From Loigolactobacillus binensis (lineage in GTDB: Bacteria > Bacillota > Bacilli > Lactobacillales > Lactobacillaceae): 64,000 nucleotides of DNA. The stretch covers positions 47,443 through 111,442 of the forward strand of contig NZ_BJDN01000006.1 of the NCBI RefSeq assembly GCF_005405165.1, in the 5' to 3' direction. The position numbers and the translations under genes are program-made. The notes beneath the pieces are model-generated. The model did no database searches. It saw nothing but the letters and a program-made list of their open reading frames with translations, and was not told where the DNA came from. Below, one piece after another: positions 10,653 through 23,258 of this stretch (positions are counted from its first letter, which is position 1; each line of letters opens with the position of its first letter).

Positions 10653-10970
10653 CTACGTTTTCAGTAAGGCAATGAGCCGATGGGCAAATCCAGGCTCAGT
10701 AATGCCAACGATTGTTCGCGGGCGGCCTAGTGCTTGGCTCATTGCTTGTTTTGTGAAGGCTGTTATCACCGGCACTTGGTAAAATTCACCTTTGGCGCTG
10801 AATTTATCACGTGTTGCCTGACTAGCATCAACGGCAACCAAAACTAGCGCAACTTTACGCTGTTGAATCGCCTTCAAAACTAAGCCTTCACCCATCGTCA
10901 ATGCACCTGCTCGTAAACTTAATCCTAGCAGGTTTAATGCCTTTTGATTATTTTCCATTTTTGTCGCCAA
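10653..10970 (-). CDS. ylxQ: L7Ae-family RNA-binding protein YlxQ
   Basis: A 105-residue ribosomal protein L7Ae/L30e/Gadd45-like protein of the kind encoded between ylxR and infB in Firmicutes, thought to bind kink-turn RNA. The N-terminal [25 protein letters not shown] and central [18 protein letters not shown] fit the family. It overlaps the 3' end of ylxR by 23 bases, so the two are probably translationally coupled. The start may instead be the internal ATG at residue 5 (MENNQ). Exact cellular role is not settled. Confidence 0.9.
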   Translation of the reverse strand: MATKMENNQKALNLLGLSLRAGALTMGEGLVLKAIQQRKVALVLVAVDASQATRDKFSAKGEFYQVPVITAFTKQAMSQALGRPRTIVGITEPGFAHRLIALLKT

Positions 10971-11253
10971 AAAGTTCTTTACGCGCTTTTTGATGTTTCA
11001 CATAAGCTAATAATTCACTATAAAAATCGTCATCAACCGTAGCATTTAAGGCTTTATCCAAGATATGCTTATTGGCAGCCTCTTCAACTGCAGTTGGTTC
11101 TAAGGAAACGTACGCCCCACGCCCCGACTTTTTGCCAGTTGGATCAATGGCAACTACGCCTTCTTTACTGCGCACGATCCGCACCATTTCTTTTTTAGGC
11201 TTCATTTCATTGCTGACGACATCTTTACGCATCGGGATTTTTCTTGGTTTCAT
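10948..11253 (-). CDS. rnpM: YlxR/RnpM family RNA-binding protein
   Basis: Member of the YlxR family; the Bacillus homologue RnpM binds and modulates RNase P. Visible signatures are RKIPMRKDVVSNEMKPKKEMVRIVR and the GRGAYVS motif (near residue 50). I choose the ATG (MKPRKIP) 11 bases after AGGAG. An in-frame TTG two codons upstream, 5 bases from the same site, is equally possible. It sits between nusA and ylxQ as in most Firmicutes. Confidence 0.92.
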   Translation of the reverse strand: MKPRKIPMRKDVVSNEMKPKKEMVRIVRSKEGVVAIDPTGKKSGRGAYVSLEPTAVEEAANKHILDKALNATVDDDFYSELLAYVKHQKARKELFGDKNGK

Positions 11254-11279
11254 ACTCAAGTCTGCTCCTTTTTCGTTAA

Positions 11280-12446
11280 TTAGTCGTTAGCGGCCGCCGA
11301 ATCATCAGAAACAGTTGGCGCAGCTTCCGGAGTTGCTTCCGTTGGTGCTGCGTCAGTCGCTGGTTCTGCTGCTTCCGATGTTGATGGCGTAGCCGGTTGA
11401 TCGGCTAATTCATCCGCTTCAGTTTCTGACTTAATATCAATTTTATAACCAGTCAACTTAGCAGCTAAACGCGCATTCTGTCCACGTTTACCAATGGCTA
11501 AAGATAATTGATAATCTGGTACGATAACCGTTACGGCCTTATCGTTGGTTGGATCAAACGTAACATCAACAACTTGCGCCGGGTTCAGCGCGTTTGCAAT
11601 GTATTCAGCCGGATCATCCACCCACTCAATGATATCCATATTTTCGCCAGATAGTTCATTGACAATTGCCTGAACCCGCTGACCACGAGGGCCAACACAA
11701 GTTCCGACCGAATCTACATTATCATCGTGGCTACGAACGGCCATTTTAGTCCGATCACCGGCTTCACGGGCAATTGAAACAATCTCAACTGTGCCATCAT
11801 AGATCTCGGGAACCTCTTGCTCAAATAAACGCTTAACAAGATCGGGATGAGTCCGACTGACATAAACTTGCGGGCCCTTGGGTGTATTTTCAACTTTGGT
11901 CACATAGACTTTGATCCGATCATGTGGTTCATAGTGTTCATTAGGCATTTGATCGCTTTTAGACAGAATAGCTTCGATCTTACCCAAATTAACGTAAATA
12001 TACCGGCTGTCCCGTCGTTCCACGACTCCTTGCATAATTTCGTTTTCATACTTAATGTATTGGTCGTAAATGATACTGCGTTCAGCTTCCCGGACTCGTT
12101 GCATAATAACCTGCTTAGCAGTCTGGGCTGCGATCCGACCGAAATCTTTTGGTGTAACTTCAAACCGAATATCATCGCCAACTTCATAGGCCTCATTGAT
12201 CGCCAAAGCTTCCTTTAAGCTAACTTCCAAACGAGAATCAAAGACTTCATCCGTAACTTCTTTTACTGCGTAAACGTGGATGTCACCTTTTTTTTGATCA
12301 AATTCGACTTCTACATTTTGGGCTTGGCCGTAATTACGCTTGTAAGCTGACACTAAAGCAGCTTCCAGCGCTTCGATAACGACTTCCTTTTTAACGCCTT
12401 TTTCAGACTCAAGTGCGTCTAAAGCACTTAACATTTCCTTGCTCAT
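11280..12446 (-). CDS. nusA: Transcription termination/antitermination protein NusA
   Basis: RNA-polymerase-associated factor that modulates pausing, termination and antitermination. The 388 residues contain the N-terminal polymerase-binding domain (about 1-125), an S1 domain (about 135-200), and KH1/KH2 domains including VGPRGQRVQAIVNELSGENMDIIEW and IGKRGQNARLAAKLTGYKIDI. The C terminus is an Ala/Thr/Pro/Glu-rich low-complexity tail of about 45 residues in place of the acidic repeats of enterobacteria. It lies between rimP and ylxR, 20 bases from each. Confidence 0.98.
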   Translation of the reverse strand: MSKEMLSALDALESEKGVKKEVVIEALEAALVSAYKRNYGQAQNVEVEFDQKKGDIHVYAVKEVTDEVFDSRLEVSLKEALAINEAYEVGDDIRFEVTPKDFGRIAAQTAKQVIMQRVREAERSIIYDQYIKYENEIMQGVVERRDSRYIYVNLGKIEAILSKSDQMPNEHYEPHDRIKVYVTKVENTPKGPQVYVSRTHPDLVKRLFEQEVPEIYDGTVEIVSIAREAGDRTKMAVRSHDDNVDSVGTCVGPRGQRVQAIVNELSGENMDIIEWVDDPAEYIANALNPAQVVDVTFDPTNDKAVTVIVPDYQLSLAIGKRGQNARLAAKLTGYKIDIKSETEADELADQPATPSTSEAAEPATDAAPTEATPEAAPTVSDDSAAAND

Positions 12447-12466
12447 GGTAATTGTTTCCTTCCCGA

Positions 12467-12940
12467 TTAAAATTCGATGGCTAATCTAGCTTGCGCAATT
12501 TGTTTCCGCGCAAAGGTAAATTCCTTACGCCGAGTTTTGATTTTAACGGATAACGTTAATTCATCAGGCGTGATCGCCGTCAAAGTGCCTTCATAAATTT
12601 TGGCACCATTCACCGCTTGATACAACGAGATATGGATGTAACTATTTAATGCACGCTGAAAATCAACTTCCTTTTTCAAAGGCCGTTCAGCGCCAGGCGA
12701 CGAAACTTCTAGATAGTAAGCTTGTGGAATCGGGTCTGGATCCATTGAATCCAGCGTTTCACTGATCTTTTCACTGATCATGGCACAATCTTCTAAGGTA
12801 ATCCCAGCAGGTTTATCAATATACACCCGCAAATACCAACTTTTACCTTCTTTAACAAATTCAATATCAACTAATTCAAAATGATTACTGTCCACGATTG
12901 GTTGGACAACATCTTGGACTCTTTCAACAACCGAGCTCAA
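12467..12940 (-). CDS. rimP: Ribosome maturation factor RimP
   Basis: Needed for 30S subunit assembly. I place the start at the TTG at 12940: an AAGGAGG lies 7 bases upstream and the resulting 157-residue protein ([15 protein letters not shown]...) matches the family length of about 155. A longer in-frame reading to 13006 adds residues with no family match and reads through the ribosome site. Family features include [32 protein letters not shown] and [14 protein letters not shown]. It is the first gene of the rimP-nusA-rnpM-ylxQ-infB-rbfA operon. Confidence 0.95.
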   Translation of the reverse strand: MSSVVERVQDVVQPIVDSNHFELVDIEFVKEGKSWYLRVYIDKPAGITLEDCAMISEKISETLDSMDPDPIPQAYYLEVSSPGAERPLKKEVDFQRALNSYIHISLYQAVNGAKIYEGTLTAITPDELTLSVKIKTRRKEFTFARKQIAQARLAIEF

Positions 12941-13069
12941 ACCATTGCCTCCTTTTCGCAATTTTAGTTTATTCGCTGACGAACAATTGCTGCTCAATAC
13001 CGACACGCTGCGACCATAAATGCTTTAATGACGCGGTTTTTTCCTTTGGTGATACTCGCTTTATCCAAT

Positions 13070-13096
13070 AAAAAGAGTGAGCATCGCTGCTCACTC
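13070..13096 (-). terminator. Terminator after polC
   Basis: Perfect 8-base arms GAGTGAGC and GCTCACTC with a 6-base loop, followed by TTTTTATT on the minus strand, 68 bases past the polC stop. The rimP operon must therefore start from a promoter within 12941-13069; I could not fix its boxes. Confidence 0.92.
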
Positions 13097-13164
13097 GACC
13101 AAAGTCTCTAAATACAATCATTATATTACCACAAATTCGGTCATGACGCAACTTACACGCCGAC

Positions 13165-16100
13165 TTACATCATATCAAACAGTGATAATTGGTTCTCATC
13201 TGGTAAGTCATTTAAAACGTGATTTTCGGTTAAGTAATCGATCAACGTTTTAGAAACTTTACCCCGTTTGCTTAAATCTTCCTTGGACAAAAACGGCTTT
13301 TCTTCCCGCGCGGAGACGATCTGTTTAGCCACGTTCATCCCAAGGCTAGGAACTGCCCGAAATGGCGCTAACAACGTTTTACCATCAGCTTCGATTTGAA
13401 ATTCGGCCGCATCGGAACGGGTGATATCGACCATTTCAAATTTGAAGCCGCGCTCGATCATTTCGTTGGCCAATTCTAATACCGTCAATAGATTTTTCTC
13501 CTTAGCGGAAGCATCCATTCCCTTGTCCGTAATTTCTTTCATCGCTGCTTTGACTGCATCTTTACCACGCGCCATAGCCACTAGATCAAAATCGTCTGCC
13601 CGGACCGTAAAGTAAGCGGCATAATATAAAATCGGATAATAAACTTTGAAATAAGCGACCCGTAGCGCCATCAAAATATACGCCGCCGCGTGCGCCTTAG
13701 GAAACATATACTTGATTTTTAGGCAAGAATCAATATACCAATCCGGTACATTTTTATTATCCCGCATTGCTTGCTGCCAATCATCCGGAATTCCTCGGCC
13801 CTTACGTACATGCTCCATAATGTTAAACGCCATTGACGCATCCATTCCATAATGGATCAAATCTAGCATAATATTGTCCCGACAGCCAATGACATCCTTT
13901 AAGGTTACTACACCTTTTTGGATCAGTTCTTCGGCATTGCCTAACCACACATCGGTACCGTGAGATAAACCAGAAATCTGCAATAATTCCGAAAAAGTTG
14001 TTGGGTTGGTTTCTTCCAGCATGCCCCGTACAAAACGTGTCCCAAATTCAGGGATCCCTAACGTACCCGTTTTAGATCCAATTTGTTCTGGTGTCACGCC
14101 AAGTACATCGGTTCCAGAAAACAACGACATCACCTTAGGATCCACAGGCGGAATCGATTTAGGCTCGATTCCGGATAGATCCTGTAGTTTACGGATCATA
14201 GTAGGGTCATCATGCCCAAGAATATCCATTTTCAAAATGTTATCATGGATCGAATGGAAATCAAAATGACTGGTTCGCCATGATGCATTTTGATCGTCAG
14301 CAGGATACTGAATAGGCGTAAAGTCATAAATATCCATATAATCGGGCACGATCAAAATACCAGCCGGATGCTGGCCTGTGGTCCGCTTGACCCCAGTCGT
14401 ACCTTTAGCCAGACGGTCGATCTCAGCACCACGTAAGGTTTGGCCAGTATCGCGTTCATAAGCCTTGACGTAGCCATAACCGGTTTTATCCGCCACTGTA
14501 CCAATAGTCCCAGCTCGGAACACATTATTTTCACCGAACAAGACCTTCATATAATTGTGTGCGATCGGCTGATAATCACCGGAGAAGTTCAAATCAATAT
14601 CCGGCACTTTATTGCCGGTAAAACCTAAGAAGGTTTCAAACGGAATATCATGACCATCTTTTTCTAAGTTAGCGCCACAGTTAGGGCAAGCCTTATCAGG
14701 CAAATCATAACCCGAGCCATATTCACCTTTTGTATAAAACTCAGTATAGTGACATTGCGCACAACGATAATGCGGCGGCAACGCATTGATTTCAGTGATC
14801 CCGGCTAAGTAGGCAACTAAACTGGAACCAACTGAACCCCGTGAACCAACTAAATAGCCGTCCTTATTACTTTTATACACTAATTTCTGTGCAATTAAAT
14901 AATGAACCGCGAAACCATTGCCAATGATACTCTTTAACTCTTGTTCGATCCGATCCGCCACAATTTTTGGCAATTCTTCCCCGTATAATTTATGGGCCAG
15001 ACTGTAAGTCATATTTTTGATGTCATCTTCGGCACCGGGCATTTTCGGCGTATACAGTTTATCTTTAACTGGTGAGATCGTGCTGTCGATCTGATCGGCC
15101 AGGGCGTTGGGATTTGTCACCACTACCTGCTGAGCAACCTCATCACCTAAAAACTGGAATGACTTTAACATTTCATCTGTAGAACGAAAATGTACATCCG
15201 GTAAATTAATTCGATTCAACGGATTAGCACCGCCTTGCGAATTAATCAAAATTTTCCGATAAATTTTATCTTCTGGATTTAAGTAATGCGCATCGCCGGT
15301 GGCCACTACTGGCTCTTGTAATTCTTCGCCAATTTTAACGATATTGCGAATAATATCTTCTAAGTCACCATTGTTATTAACCAATTCGCGCTCCAATAAT
15401 GGTGCGTAAACTGGCTTAGGCATAACTTCCAAGTAATCATAAAACTTAGCCTTATCCCGGGCTTCATTGTAGCCTTTTTGCATCATCGCGGTAAAAACTT
15501 CACCACTGGAACAAGCAGAACCGATCAACAGACCTTCCCGGTATTGATTAACTAAACTGCGCGGCATTCGGGGAATGCGGTAGAAATATTTGATCATCGA
15601 CAATGAAACTAATTTGAACAAATTTTTCAAACCAGCCTGAGTTTGAGCCAATAAAACAGCATGAAAAGGCCGCGCTTGCTTATAAGCCTCATTCTCACCA
15701 ACACGATCATTTAGCTGATCAACATAAGTCATCGCGTAGTGTTGCTTTGCTTCCTTCAAGAAAATATACAGCAAGTGGCCGGTTGATTCAGCATCGGCAT
15801 TAGCGCGATGGTGATGTTCCAAGCTAACTTTAAACCGCTTAGCCAATGAATCCAACTTATGATTCTTAAATTCAGGATGCAACATCCGCGCCAATTCCAA
15901 AGTGTCGATCACTGGCACATCGATCTGCCCCATTTGATGACGAGCATAACCAGCATTTAAAAAGCCAACGTCAAACGTTACATTGTGACCGACTAAAATC
16001 GTACCGGCATAAAATTTCTGAAACTTAGCAAATGCTTCTTCTTCGCTGTTGGTTCCCCGCACCATATCATCGGTAATGCTAGTTAAATTGATCGTGGTCT

Positions 16101-17520
16101 CCGACAACGGGTGACCAGGATCAATAAACTCTTCAAATTCGGCGATCACTTCGCCATTTTTCATTTTAACGGCAGCCAATTCAATGATTGAATCATAAAC
16201 CGCTGATAAACCAGTTGTTTCTGTATCGAAAACCACATATTCAGTATCATCATTTAACGGTGTATGCGCTACGTTATAAGCGATCGGCACCCCGTCATCG
16301 ACCAAATTAGCTTCAACCCCATATAGAATTTTAACGCCATTTTTTTGACCGGCCGTATGAGCTTCGGGAAACGCCTGTAGTGCAGCATGATCGGTAATCG
16401 CAATTGCTTTATGCCCCCACTTAGCTGCCTGTGCCACATAGTCGGAAACACTATTAGTTGCATCCATTTGGCTCATGTTAGAGTGCAAATGTAATTCCAC
16501 GCGCTTCTGTCCTTCGGGTGCGGTATCTTGCCGCGCAGCATGCTTAATTTCTTGTAGATCACGGGCATTGACCACTAGATCACGCATAAAATTATCTTCT
16601 TGAACACTACCTTTAACCTTGACCCAAATTCCCTTTTTCATCGCCGCAAATAACGCCTCGTCCTCGTCATTGCGCGAGAATTTTTTTACGGTGAATGAAG
16701 AACTGTAATCGGTCATTTTAAAAATCAACAATTGCCGTTTTGAACGTAATACCCGGATTTCTAAATCAAAAACATATCCTTCGATCACTAACGAATTTTC
16801 TTCTTCTTGAATATCACTCATCCGCCGAACAGGCTCATTCGGATTAATGCCGCGGCCCATAGTCACTGGACCTGTAATCGCTTTTTCGTTAGTCTGTTGC
16901 CGTTGCTGCGCAGCCTGTTGTAAAGAAGCCGCAGCTTGTTGTGCCATTGCAGCGTCCTTTTTCTCTTTAGCCACCTGAAAAGCAGCAATTTTGGCCTGTG
17001 ACGCTGATTCATCGATCATGGCGTGAATCGACAATTTAGGAAAACCAACGTCACTGTAAGTGGTTTCGATTGGGCCTAATGCCTGGCTAGTCAAAAAGTT
17101 CTTTACAATTTCATTGTCAGCTAATAACATGACCCGACCGTCGTCCAAATAGGGCTGTTCTTTTTCACATAGCTCTTGGATCAATGACGACGTGATCCCA
17201 CTAGTTTTGACCACATATTGCCAGTAATCGCCAAGCTTTTGGTCAGTTAATTTTGGGGTTCGGGTTTGGATCGTTAATTTGACCTTTGCAATATTATTAA
17301 ATGCTTGCTGTAAATGTTGCGCTAAATCAATAAACAGCGGGTAAGGCAAAATATCAGCAAATTCCAAGTAGAATTGCCAAACTTTAGAACGCTGATGGAC
17401 AACAACTTTATTGACTTTAGCGGCAGCTAAAAATTGTTCATTTTCGGCGGTAACTTCTAACTTGATCTGCTCGCGCAGTTGATTAAATAATTCCGTTTCG
17501 TTTAAACTCAACGCAGCCAT
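13165..17520 (-). CDS. polC: DNA polymerase III alpha subunit, Gram-positive PolC type
   Basis: Replicative polymerase of low-GC Gram-positives with built-in proofreading. The 1451 residues hold an N-terminal domain, an OB fold (about 240-325), the first half of the PHP domain ([10 protein letters not shown], 341-350), and an inserted DnaQ-type 3'-5' exonuclease beginning [10 protein letters not shown] (428-437). The second PHP half, a zinc motif (CAQCHY ... CPNCGANL), and the polymerase core with [12 protein letters not shown] and [18 protein letters not shown] follow. The ATG abuts the GGAAGG ribosome site with no spacing. The TTG at codon 4 (17511) has the usual 9-base spacing and may be the true start. 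Confidence 0.98.
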   Translation of the reverse strand: MAALSLNETELFNQLREQIKLEVTAENEQFLAAAKVNKVVVHQRSKVWQFYLEFADILPYPLFIDLAQHLQQAFNNIAKVKLTIQTRTPKLTDQKLGDYWQYVVKTSGITSSLIQELCEKEQPYLDDGRVMLLADNEIVKNFLTSQALGPIETTYSDVGFPKLSIHAMIDESASQAKIAAFQVAKEKKDAAMAQQAAASLQQAAQQRQQTNEKAITGPVTMGRGINPNEPVRRMSDIQEEENSLVIEGYVFDLEIRVLRSKRQLLIFKMTDYSSSFTVKKFSRNDEDEALFAAMKKGIWVKVKGSVQEDNFMRDLVVNARDLQEIKHAARQDTAPEGQKRVELHLHSNMSQMDATNSVSDYVAQAAKWGHKAIAITDHAALQAFPEAHTAGQKNGVKILYGVEANLVDDGVPIAYNVAHTPLNDDTEYVVFDTETTGLSAVYDSIIELAAVKMKNGEVIAEFEEFIDPGHPLSETTINLTSITDDMVRGTNSEEEAFAKFQKFYAGTILVGHNVTFDVGFLNAGYARHQMGQIDVPVIDTLELARMLHPEFKNHKLDSLAKRFKVSLEHHHRANADAESTGHLLYIFLKEAKQHYAMTYVDQLNDRVGENEAYKQARPFHAVLLAQTQAGLKNLFKLVSLSMIKYFYRIPRMPRSLVNQYREGLLIGSACSSGEVFTAMMQKGYNEARDKAKFYDYLEVMPKPVYAPLLERELVNNNGDLEDIIRNIVKIGEELQEPVVATGDAHYLNPEDKIYRKILINSQGGANPLNRINLPDVHFRSTDEMLKSFQFLGDEVAQQVVVTNPNALADQIDSTISPVKDKLYTPKMPGAEDDIKNMTYSLAHKLYGEELPKIVADRIEQELKSIIGNGFAVHYLIAQKLVYKSNKDGYLVGSRGSVGSSLVAYLAGITEINALPPHYRCAQCHYTEFYTKGEYGSGYDLPDKACPNCGANLEKDGHDIPFETFLGFTGNKVPDIDLNFSGDYQPIAHNYMKVLFGENNVFRAGTIGTVADKTGYGYVKAYERDTGQTLRGAEIDRLAKGTTGVKRTTGQHPAGILIVPDYMDIYDFTPIQYPADDQNASWRTSHFDFHSIHDNILKMDILGHDDPTMIRKLQDLSGIEPKSIPPVDPKVMSLFSGTDVLGVTPEQIGSKTGTLGIPEFGTRFVRGMLEETNPTTFSELLQISGLSHGTDVWLGNAEELIQKGVVTLKDVIGCRDNIMLDLIHYGMDASMAFNIMEHVRKGRGIPDDWQQAMRDNKNVPDWYIDSCLKIKYMFPKAHAAAYILMALRVAYFKVYYPILYYAAYFTVRADDFDLVAMARGKDAVKAAMKEITDKGMDASAKEKNLLTVLELANEMIERGFKFEMVDITRSDAAEFQIEADGKTLLAPFRAVPSLGMNVAKQIVSAREEKPFLSKEDLSKRGKVSKTLIDYLTENHVLNDLPDENQLSLFDMM

Positions 17521-17539
17521 CCTTCCAAAATTTAAACAA

Positions 17540-17600
17540 GAAAAGAGCGAAACGGTAATGTTTGGTCATAACCAAACGGTGGCGCTGCCGTTCCACTCTT
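17540..17600 (-). terminator. Branched hairpin terminator or attenuator between proS and polC
   Basis: On the minus strand an outer stem (GGAACGG ... CCGTTTC) encloses a second hairpin (GTTTGGT-TATG-ACCAAAC) and ends in CTCTTTTCTTG. It ends only about 20 bases from the polC start, leaving no room for a promoter after it. It therefore either ends proS transcription while polC starts upstream of it, or attenuates polC. Confidence 0.7.
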
Positions 17601-17614
17601 ATTCCGCTTTATTT

Positions 17615-17642
17615 AGTTTAACCCAATTTAACTTAAGGTCAA
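17615..17642 (-). promoter_or_regulatory. Possible promoter of polC upstream of the leader hairpin
   Basis: TTGACC (17642-17637), a 16-base spacer and TAAACT (17620-17615) on the minus strand, immediately after proS. A transcript from here would carry the hairpin at 17600-17540 in its leader. Confidence 0.4.
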
Positions 17643-17658
17643 CTGGATCGGCATACTT

Positions 17659-19401
<1,743 letters not shown>

Positions 19402-19545
19402 TTACCTTAATTGACAGTAACTTTTAGGACTAGCTACCAACTAATTCTAATTTCAACAAACCTAAGTCATATTGAAAAATGACGCTTTTAGTTAGCCTCA
19501 ATCGAACTAGTTTGCGTTTAAATATAATTGCCAACACAATTTAGA

Positions 19546-20820
19546 TCATTTAATGAAAAAGCGCTGAAAATCATTCCAAGTCACGGCAATGATCAATAGC
19601 AACATTAAGGCAAAACCAATTAAAGTGATGATGCCTTCCTTATCTGGATCCAGCGGCTTACGTCTAATCGCCTCAATAATATTCAACAATAATTTACCGC
19701 CATCTAATGCTGGAATCGGCAATAAATTCATGATCGCGATACTGATCGACAGCAAACCCATTAAATTTAAAATTGTGGTAAAGCCCATTTTAGTAGCTTG
19801 TGAAGTCATTGAGTACATGGCAACTGGTCCACCAAAATCATTTAAGTTAAATCCATGGATGAACATTCCGCCCAGTGTTCCCAACGTATTCGTTAGAATT
19901 TGCCAAGTGTAGCTAAAACCATAACTGATTTTAGCCCCAAAGGAATGATCTTGAGAAACCGCCACCCCTATCACGCCGACCTTCTCCCCATTACTGGTAG
20001 TCGCTTTAGGGGTAACTCTAATCAGCTGTGTTTTACCATTTTGTTTAACCGTTAAGCGAACTTGTTTGTTAGGGTATTGATTGATCTGCTGAGCAATCGC
20101 CAAAAAAGTCGGGGTTTTTTTATCATTAACTGCGGTGATCCGATCGCCACTGTGCAGGCCAGCCTTTTCAGCAACCGAATTAGGTTCGATTGTTCCCAGC
20201 TGATTAGAATCCGAACGGGCCACCCCGCCGGCAATAAAGGCCACCACCATAAACGTCAAAATACCGAGAATAAAGTTATTCATTACCCCAGCAATATTGA
20301 TCATCATGCGGCGCAATAAGGAAACCGACTGAAATTGTACATCAACTGGCGCGATTTGAACTTCGGTTCCACCTTTTTCAATGATCGTTGCGTCATGTGT
20401 GACTGAATAGCGTTTTAATTCATCTTCATTACCGTTTTCATAACCACTAATATATAACGCTTGTTGTAAGTCACTTTGTGCTACTTCTAAAGGAACTCCG
20501 TCATTGAGCAAAACCTTTTTACTCGCATTGATCCGCGTCACCGCACCGGCAGCATCTAAGGTCAGAGTGACTGGCGTACCCGGCTGTAACTCATCATCTT
20601 CATCGTCCTGTAAACCTGCCATGCGTACATAACCACCCAAAGGTAATAGCCGCAACGTATACGTGGTACCATTGTAGCGTTTAGCTAGCAATTTAGGTCC
20701 CATACCAATGGAAAATTCACGAACTAAAACCCCAGAACGTTTAGCAAAATAAAAATGGCCAAATTCATGCACAATCACGATGGCACCGAATATTAAAATG
20801 AATACAATTAATGTCTCCAC
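19546..20820 (-). CDS. rseP: Site-2 intramembrane zinc metalloprotease RseP/RasP
   Basis: Membrane protease that cleaves anti-sigma factors and leftover signal peptides. The first membrane helix carries the zinc motif HEFGH (18-22), a PDZ domain covers about 200-275 (SVAEKAGLHSGDRITAVND), and the second metal ligand sits in MNLLPIPALDGGKL (about 365-378); several membrane segments are evident. At 424 residues it is the usual size. It lies 74 bases downstream of cdsA and 171 upstream of proS, as in other lactobacilli. The 171-base gap holds nothing I can identify. Confidence 0.97.
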   Translation of the reverse strand: METLIVFILIFGAIVIVHEFGHFYFAKRSGVLVREFSIGMGPKLLAKRYNGTTYTLRLLPLGGYVRMAGLQDDEDDELQPGTPVTLTLDAAGAVTRINASKKVLLNDGVPLEVAQSDLQQALYISGYENGNEDELKRYSVTHDATIIEKGGTEVQIAPVDVQFQSVSLLRRMMINIAGVMNNFILGILTFMVVAFIAGGVARSDSNQLGTIEPNSVAEKAGLHSGDRITAVNDKKTPTFLAIAQQINQYPNKQVRLTVKQNGKTQLIRVTPKATTSNGEKVGVIGVAVSQDHSFGAKISYGFSYTWQILTNTLGTLGGMFIHGFNLNDFGGPVAMYSMTSQATKMGFTTILNLMGLLSISIAIMNLLPIPALDGGKLLLNIIEAIRRKPLDPDKEGIITLIGFALMLLLIIAVTWNDFQRFFIK

Positions 20821-20894
20821 AAAATTGCCCCTTTCTCTCTGTACAATTTGTGCCGCTTTTTAAGCGATAATGTCAGTTGTGATGGCGCAATTAG

Positions 20895-21677
20895 TTAAAT
20901 CAAAGTAAACAAGTGTACGATTGGTAAAACAAATAATAAACTATCAAAACGATCCAAAATACCACCATGACCAGGTAAAATCTTGCCTGAATCCTTAACT
21001 CCATAGTGACGCTTATAGGAAGATTCAACTAAATCACCTAATTGCCCACAGATCGAGAAAATAAAGGTAAATAAAATCATAGTTGGTAATGAATAAAGTT
21101 GAATGGCCGGGACAAAGGCCACAAAAATACCACCGATGATCACGGCACAAATAGTCCCACCGATTGATCCCTCCCAAGTCTTATTGGGACTGACTTGAGG
21201 CGCCAACTTATGTTTACCTAATTTACGACCAATTTGGTAGGCACCGATATCAGTAGCCCAAATGGTGAAAAGAATATAGAAGAGCATCATCAGGCTTTCT
21301 TGACGGGCGGCAATAAAGTAGTGAAACCCAAGCCCAATATAAATAGCGGCCAAACTGGTCACGCCTATATCGTCAAAATTAACGCGATTCTTTGAAAAAA
21401 CCATATTGACCAGCATTAACATCACGATCAAATAAAAGAAAAATAACCGATTTACACCATTAGGTAACCACGAATTAGGCACCATGATCACTAACATCGC
21501 CAAGGCCCCTAATAAGGCCTCTAACGAAACGATGATTTTTTTGCGCATAATAAAGATTTCAGATACGCCGACTAGACCTAAAACAATGGCCATAATATCA
21601 TAAGTGATGCCGCCTAGTAGGACGATGGGGATGAAAATAATTAATGCAATCACAGCAGTTATAACACGTTGACGCAT
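20895..21677 (-). CDS. cdsA: Phosphatidate cytidylyltransferase CdsA
   Basis: Membrane enzyme that makes CDP-diacylglycerol from phosphatidic acid and CTP, feeding phospholipid synthesis. The family signature is complete near the C terminus: SSYKRHYGVKDSGKILPGHGG followed by DRFDS. About seven hydrophobic segments cover the N-terminal two thirds. I use the ATG at 21677 (MRQRVITAV, 260 residues), because the in-frame GTG four codons upstream is part of the GGAGTG ribosome site. It lies between uppS and rseP. Confidence 0.97.
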   Translation of the reverse strand: MRQRVITAVIALIIFIPIVLLGGITYDIMAIVLGLVGVSEIFIMRKKIIVSLEALLGALAMLVIMVPNSWLPNGVNRLFFFYLIVMLMLVNMVFSKNRVNFDDIGVTSLAAIYIGLGFHYFIAARQESLMMLFYILFTIWATDIGAYQIGRKLGKHKLAPQVSPNKTWEGSIGGTICAVIIGGIFVAFVPAIQLYSLPTMILFTFIFSICGQLGDLVESSYKRHYGVKDSGKILPGHGGILDRFDSLLFVLPIVHLFTLI

Positions 21678-21772
21678 TTTAAGTAACACTCCTTTTTTAT
21701 CATTCGGATCAACTGTTAAGCCAAACTTAACGTGATCAAACTAAAGTACAACTCGATCGGTAGCTGTTTTTC

Positions 21773-22537
21773 TTACTTTTTCAAGCCACCAAACCGCCGA
21801 TCACGTTTTTGGTAAGCCAAAATAGCGGCCTCTAACTCGTGATCATCAAAATCAGGCCATAACGCATCGGTAAAAACTAATTCACTATACGCAATCTGCC
21901 ATAACAGGAAATTAGAGATACGTTCCTCGCCGCTGGTGCGGATCAATAGATCAGGATCAGCATACTCACCTAAACTGGCCGTCATCAGTGCCTGATCAAT
22001 GGTTTGCTCATCAATAGCTGCTGGATCTAAAGTTCCCGTAGTAACTTGAGCCGCAATTTTTTGGACCGCAGTGACAATTTCAGCACGGCCCCCATAATTC
22101 AAAGCAAAATTCAACACCATGCCTGTATTTTGAGCAGTATCCGCCATAGCATCACGCACAGCCTTTTGCGTTTTTATTGGTAATTTATCAACGTAACCCA
22201 TCACATTGACCCGCACATTCTGCGCAATCAAATCAGGAACAAAAGTGTCGAAAAAATCAACTGGTAATTGCATTAGATAATTAACTTCATCATTAGGCCG
22301 TTTCCAATTTTCAGTTGAGAAGGCGTAGAGGGTCAACACTTTGACCCCTAATTCGCTGGCGTGACGAGTCACTCGTTTTACGGTTTCCATGCCTTCGCGG
22401 TGCCCGAACACTCGTGGCCGATGCTTCCGCTGCGCCCAGCGGCCATTGCCATCCATAATAATTGCAATATGGGCCGGAATGCGTTCCGGATCAAGCGTTA
22501 TGGGCGTGGTTTGCTGTTTTTTTCCAAATGAGAACAA
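21773..22537 (-). CDS. uppS: Isoprenyl (undecaprenyl) diphosphate synthase
   Basis: cis-Prenyltransferase that builds the undecaprenyl carrier for peptidoglycan. It shows HIAIIMDGNGRWA with the catalytic Asp 29, the substrate segment FGHREGM, LTLYAFSTENWKRP, and the C-terminal LIRTSGEERISNFLLWQIAYSE. At 254 residues it is normal. It begins the uppS-cdsA-rseP-proS run and follows the frr terminator, so a promoter should lie in 22538-22658. Confidence 0.98.
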   Translation of the reverse strand: MFSFGKKQQTTPITLDPERIPAHIAIIMDGNGRWAQRKHRPRVFGHREGMETVKRVTRHASELGVKVLTLYAFSTENWKRPNDEVNYLMQLPVDFFDTFVPDLIAQNVRVNVMGYVDKLPIKTQKAVRDAMADTAQNTGMVLNFALNYGGRAEIVTAVQKIAAQVTTGTLDPAAIDEQTIDQALMTASLGEYADPDLLIRTSGEERISNFLLWQIAYSELVFTDALWPDFDDHELEAAILAYQKRDRRFGGLKK

Positions 22538-22658
22538 AGATTAGCGCCTCCACGTGAAATTTTCAAACTAACCCTAATTGTATCAAAAAAGCCTTTGCCT
22601 GACCATTAAATACCAATTAAATCAGTTATTGCTAAAGAATACTTAACTTAAGCATAGC

Positions 22659-22683
22659 AAAAAGCCGCGGCATTTGCCGCGGC
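22659..22683 (-). terminator. Terminator after frr
   Basis: Perfect arms GCCGCGGC / GCCGCGGC around a 4-base loop, followed by TTTTTGC on the minus strand, 14 bases after the frr stop. Confidence 0.92.
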
Positions 22684-22696
22684 CATTAGCGTATTC

Positions 22697-23257
22697 TTAA
22701 TCAGATAAAATTTCTTTTTCTTTAGTAGCCGCAATTTCATCAAGTTTCTTAGTCGCCGCATTCGTGATCTTTTGTGTTTCGTCCTCTAATTCATGCAGAT
22801 CATCTTCGGTTAGCTCATTACTCTTTTCACGCTTACGCAAGTCATCGATGGCTTCACGCCGAACATTACGGATAGCGACCTTCGCCTGTTCAGCCTGTTT
22901 TTTGACTTCCTTAGCCAATTCACCCCGCCGTTCTTGAGTTAATTGTGGAATAACTAACCGAATAACTGTACCATCGTTTGCCGGTGATAGACCTAAATCG
23001 GAAGCTAAAATAGCCCGCTCGATTTCCTTTAAAGTTGATTTATCATAAGGTGTGATCATTAGAACCCGCGCCTCAGGAATCGTGACGGTCGCTAACTGAT
23101 TAACTGGGGTTGGTGCCCCATAATAATCAACGGTGACCCGCGTCAAAATACTAGCATTAGCACGACCAGCACGAATCTGACCGAGTTCGCGCTGCAACGC
23201 TTCCTCAGCCTTGACCATTTTGGTTTGTGCTTCAGTAATTGCTGGATCTTTAGCCAT
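22697..23257 (-). CDS. frr: Ribosome recycling factor
   Basis: Splits post-termination ribosomes with EF-G. I choose the ATG at 23257 ([14 protein letters not shown]), which gives 186 residues, the normal size, and follows a purine-rich AAGGGGGA. The longer reading extends into the end of pyrH. Family segments visible are [39 protein letters not shown] in two halves and the C-terminal helix. It begins one base after the pyrH stop, so the two are tightly coupled. Confidence 0.98.
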   Translation of the reverse strand: MAKDPAITEAQTKMVKAEEALQRELGQIRAGRANASILTRVTVDYYGAPTPVNQLATVTIPEARVLMITPYDKSTLKEIERAILASDLGLSPANDGTVIRLVIPQLTQERRGELAKEVKKQAEQAKVAIRNVRREAIDDLRKREKSNELTEDDLHELEDETQKITNAATKKLDEIAATKEKEILSD

Positions 23258-23258
23258 A

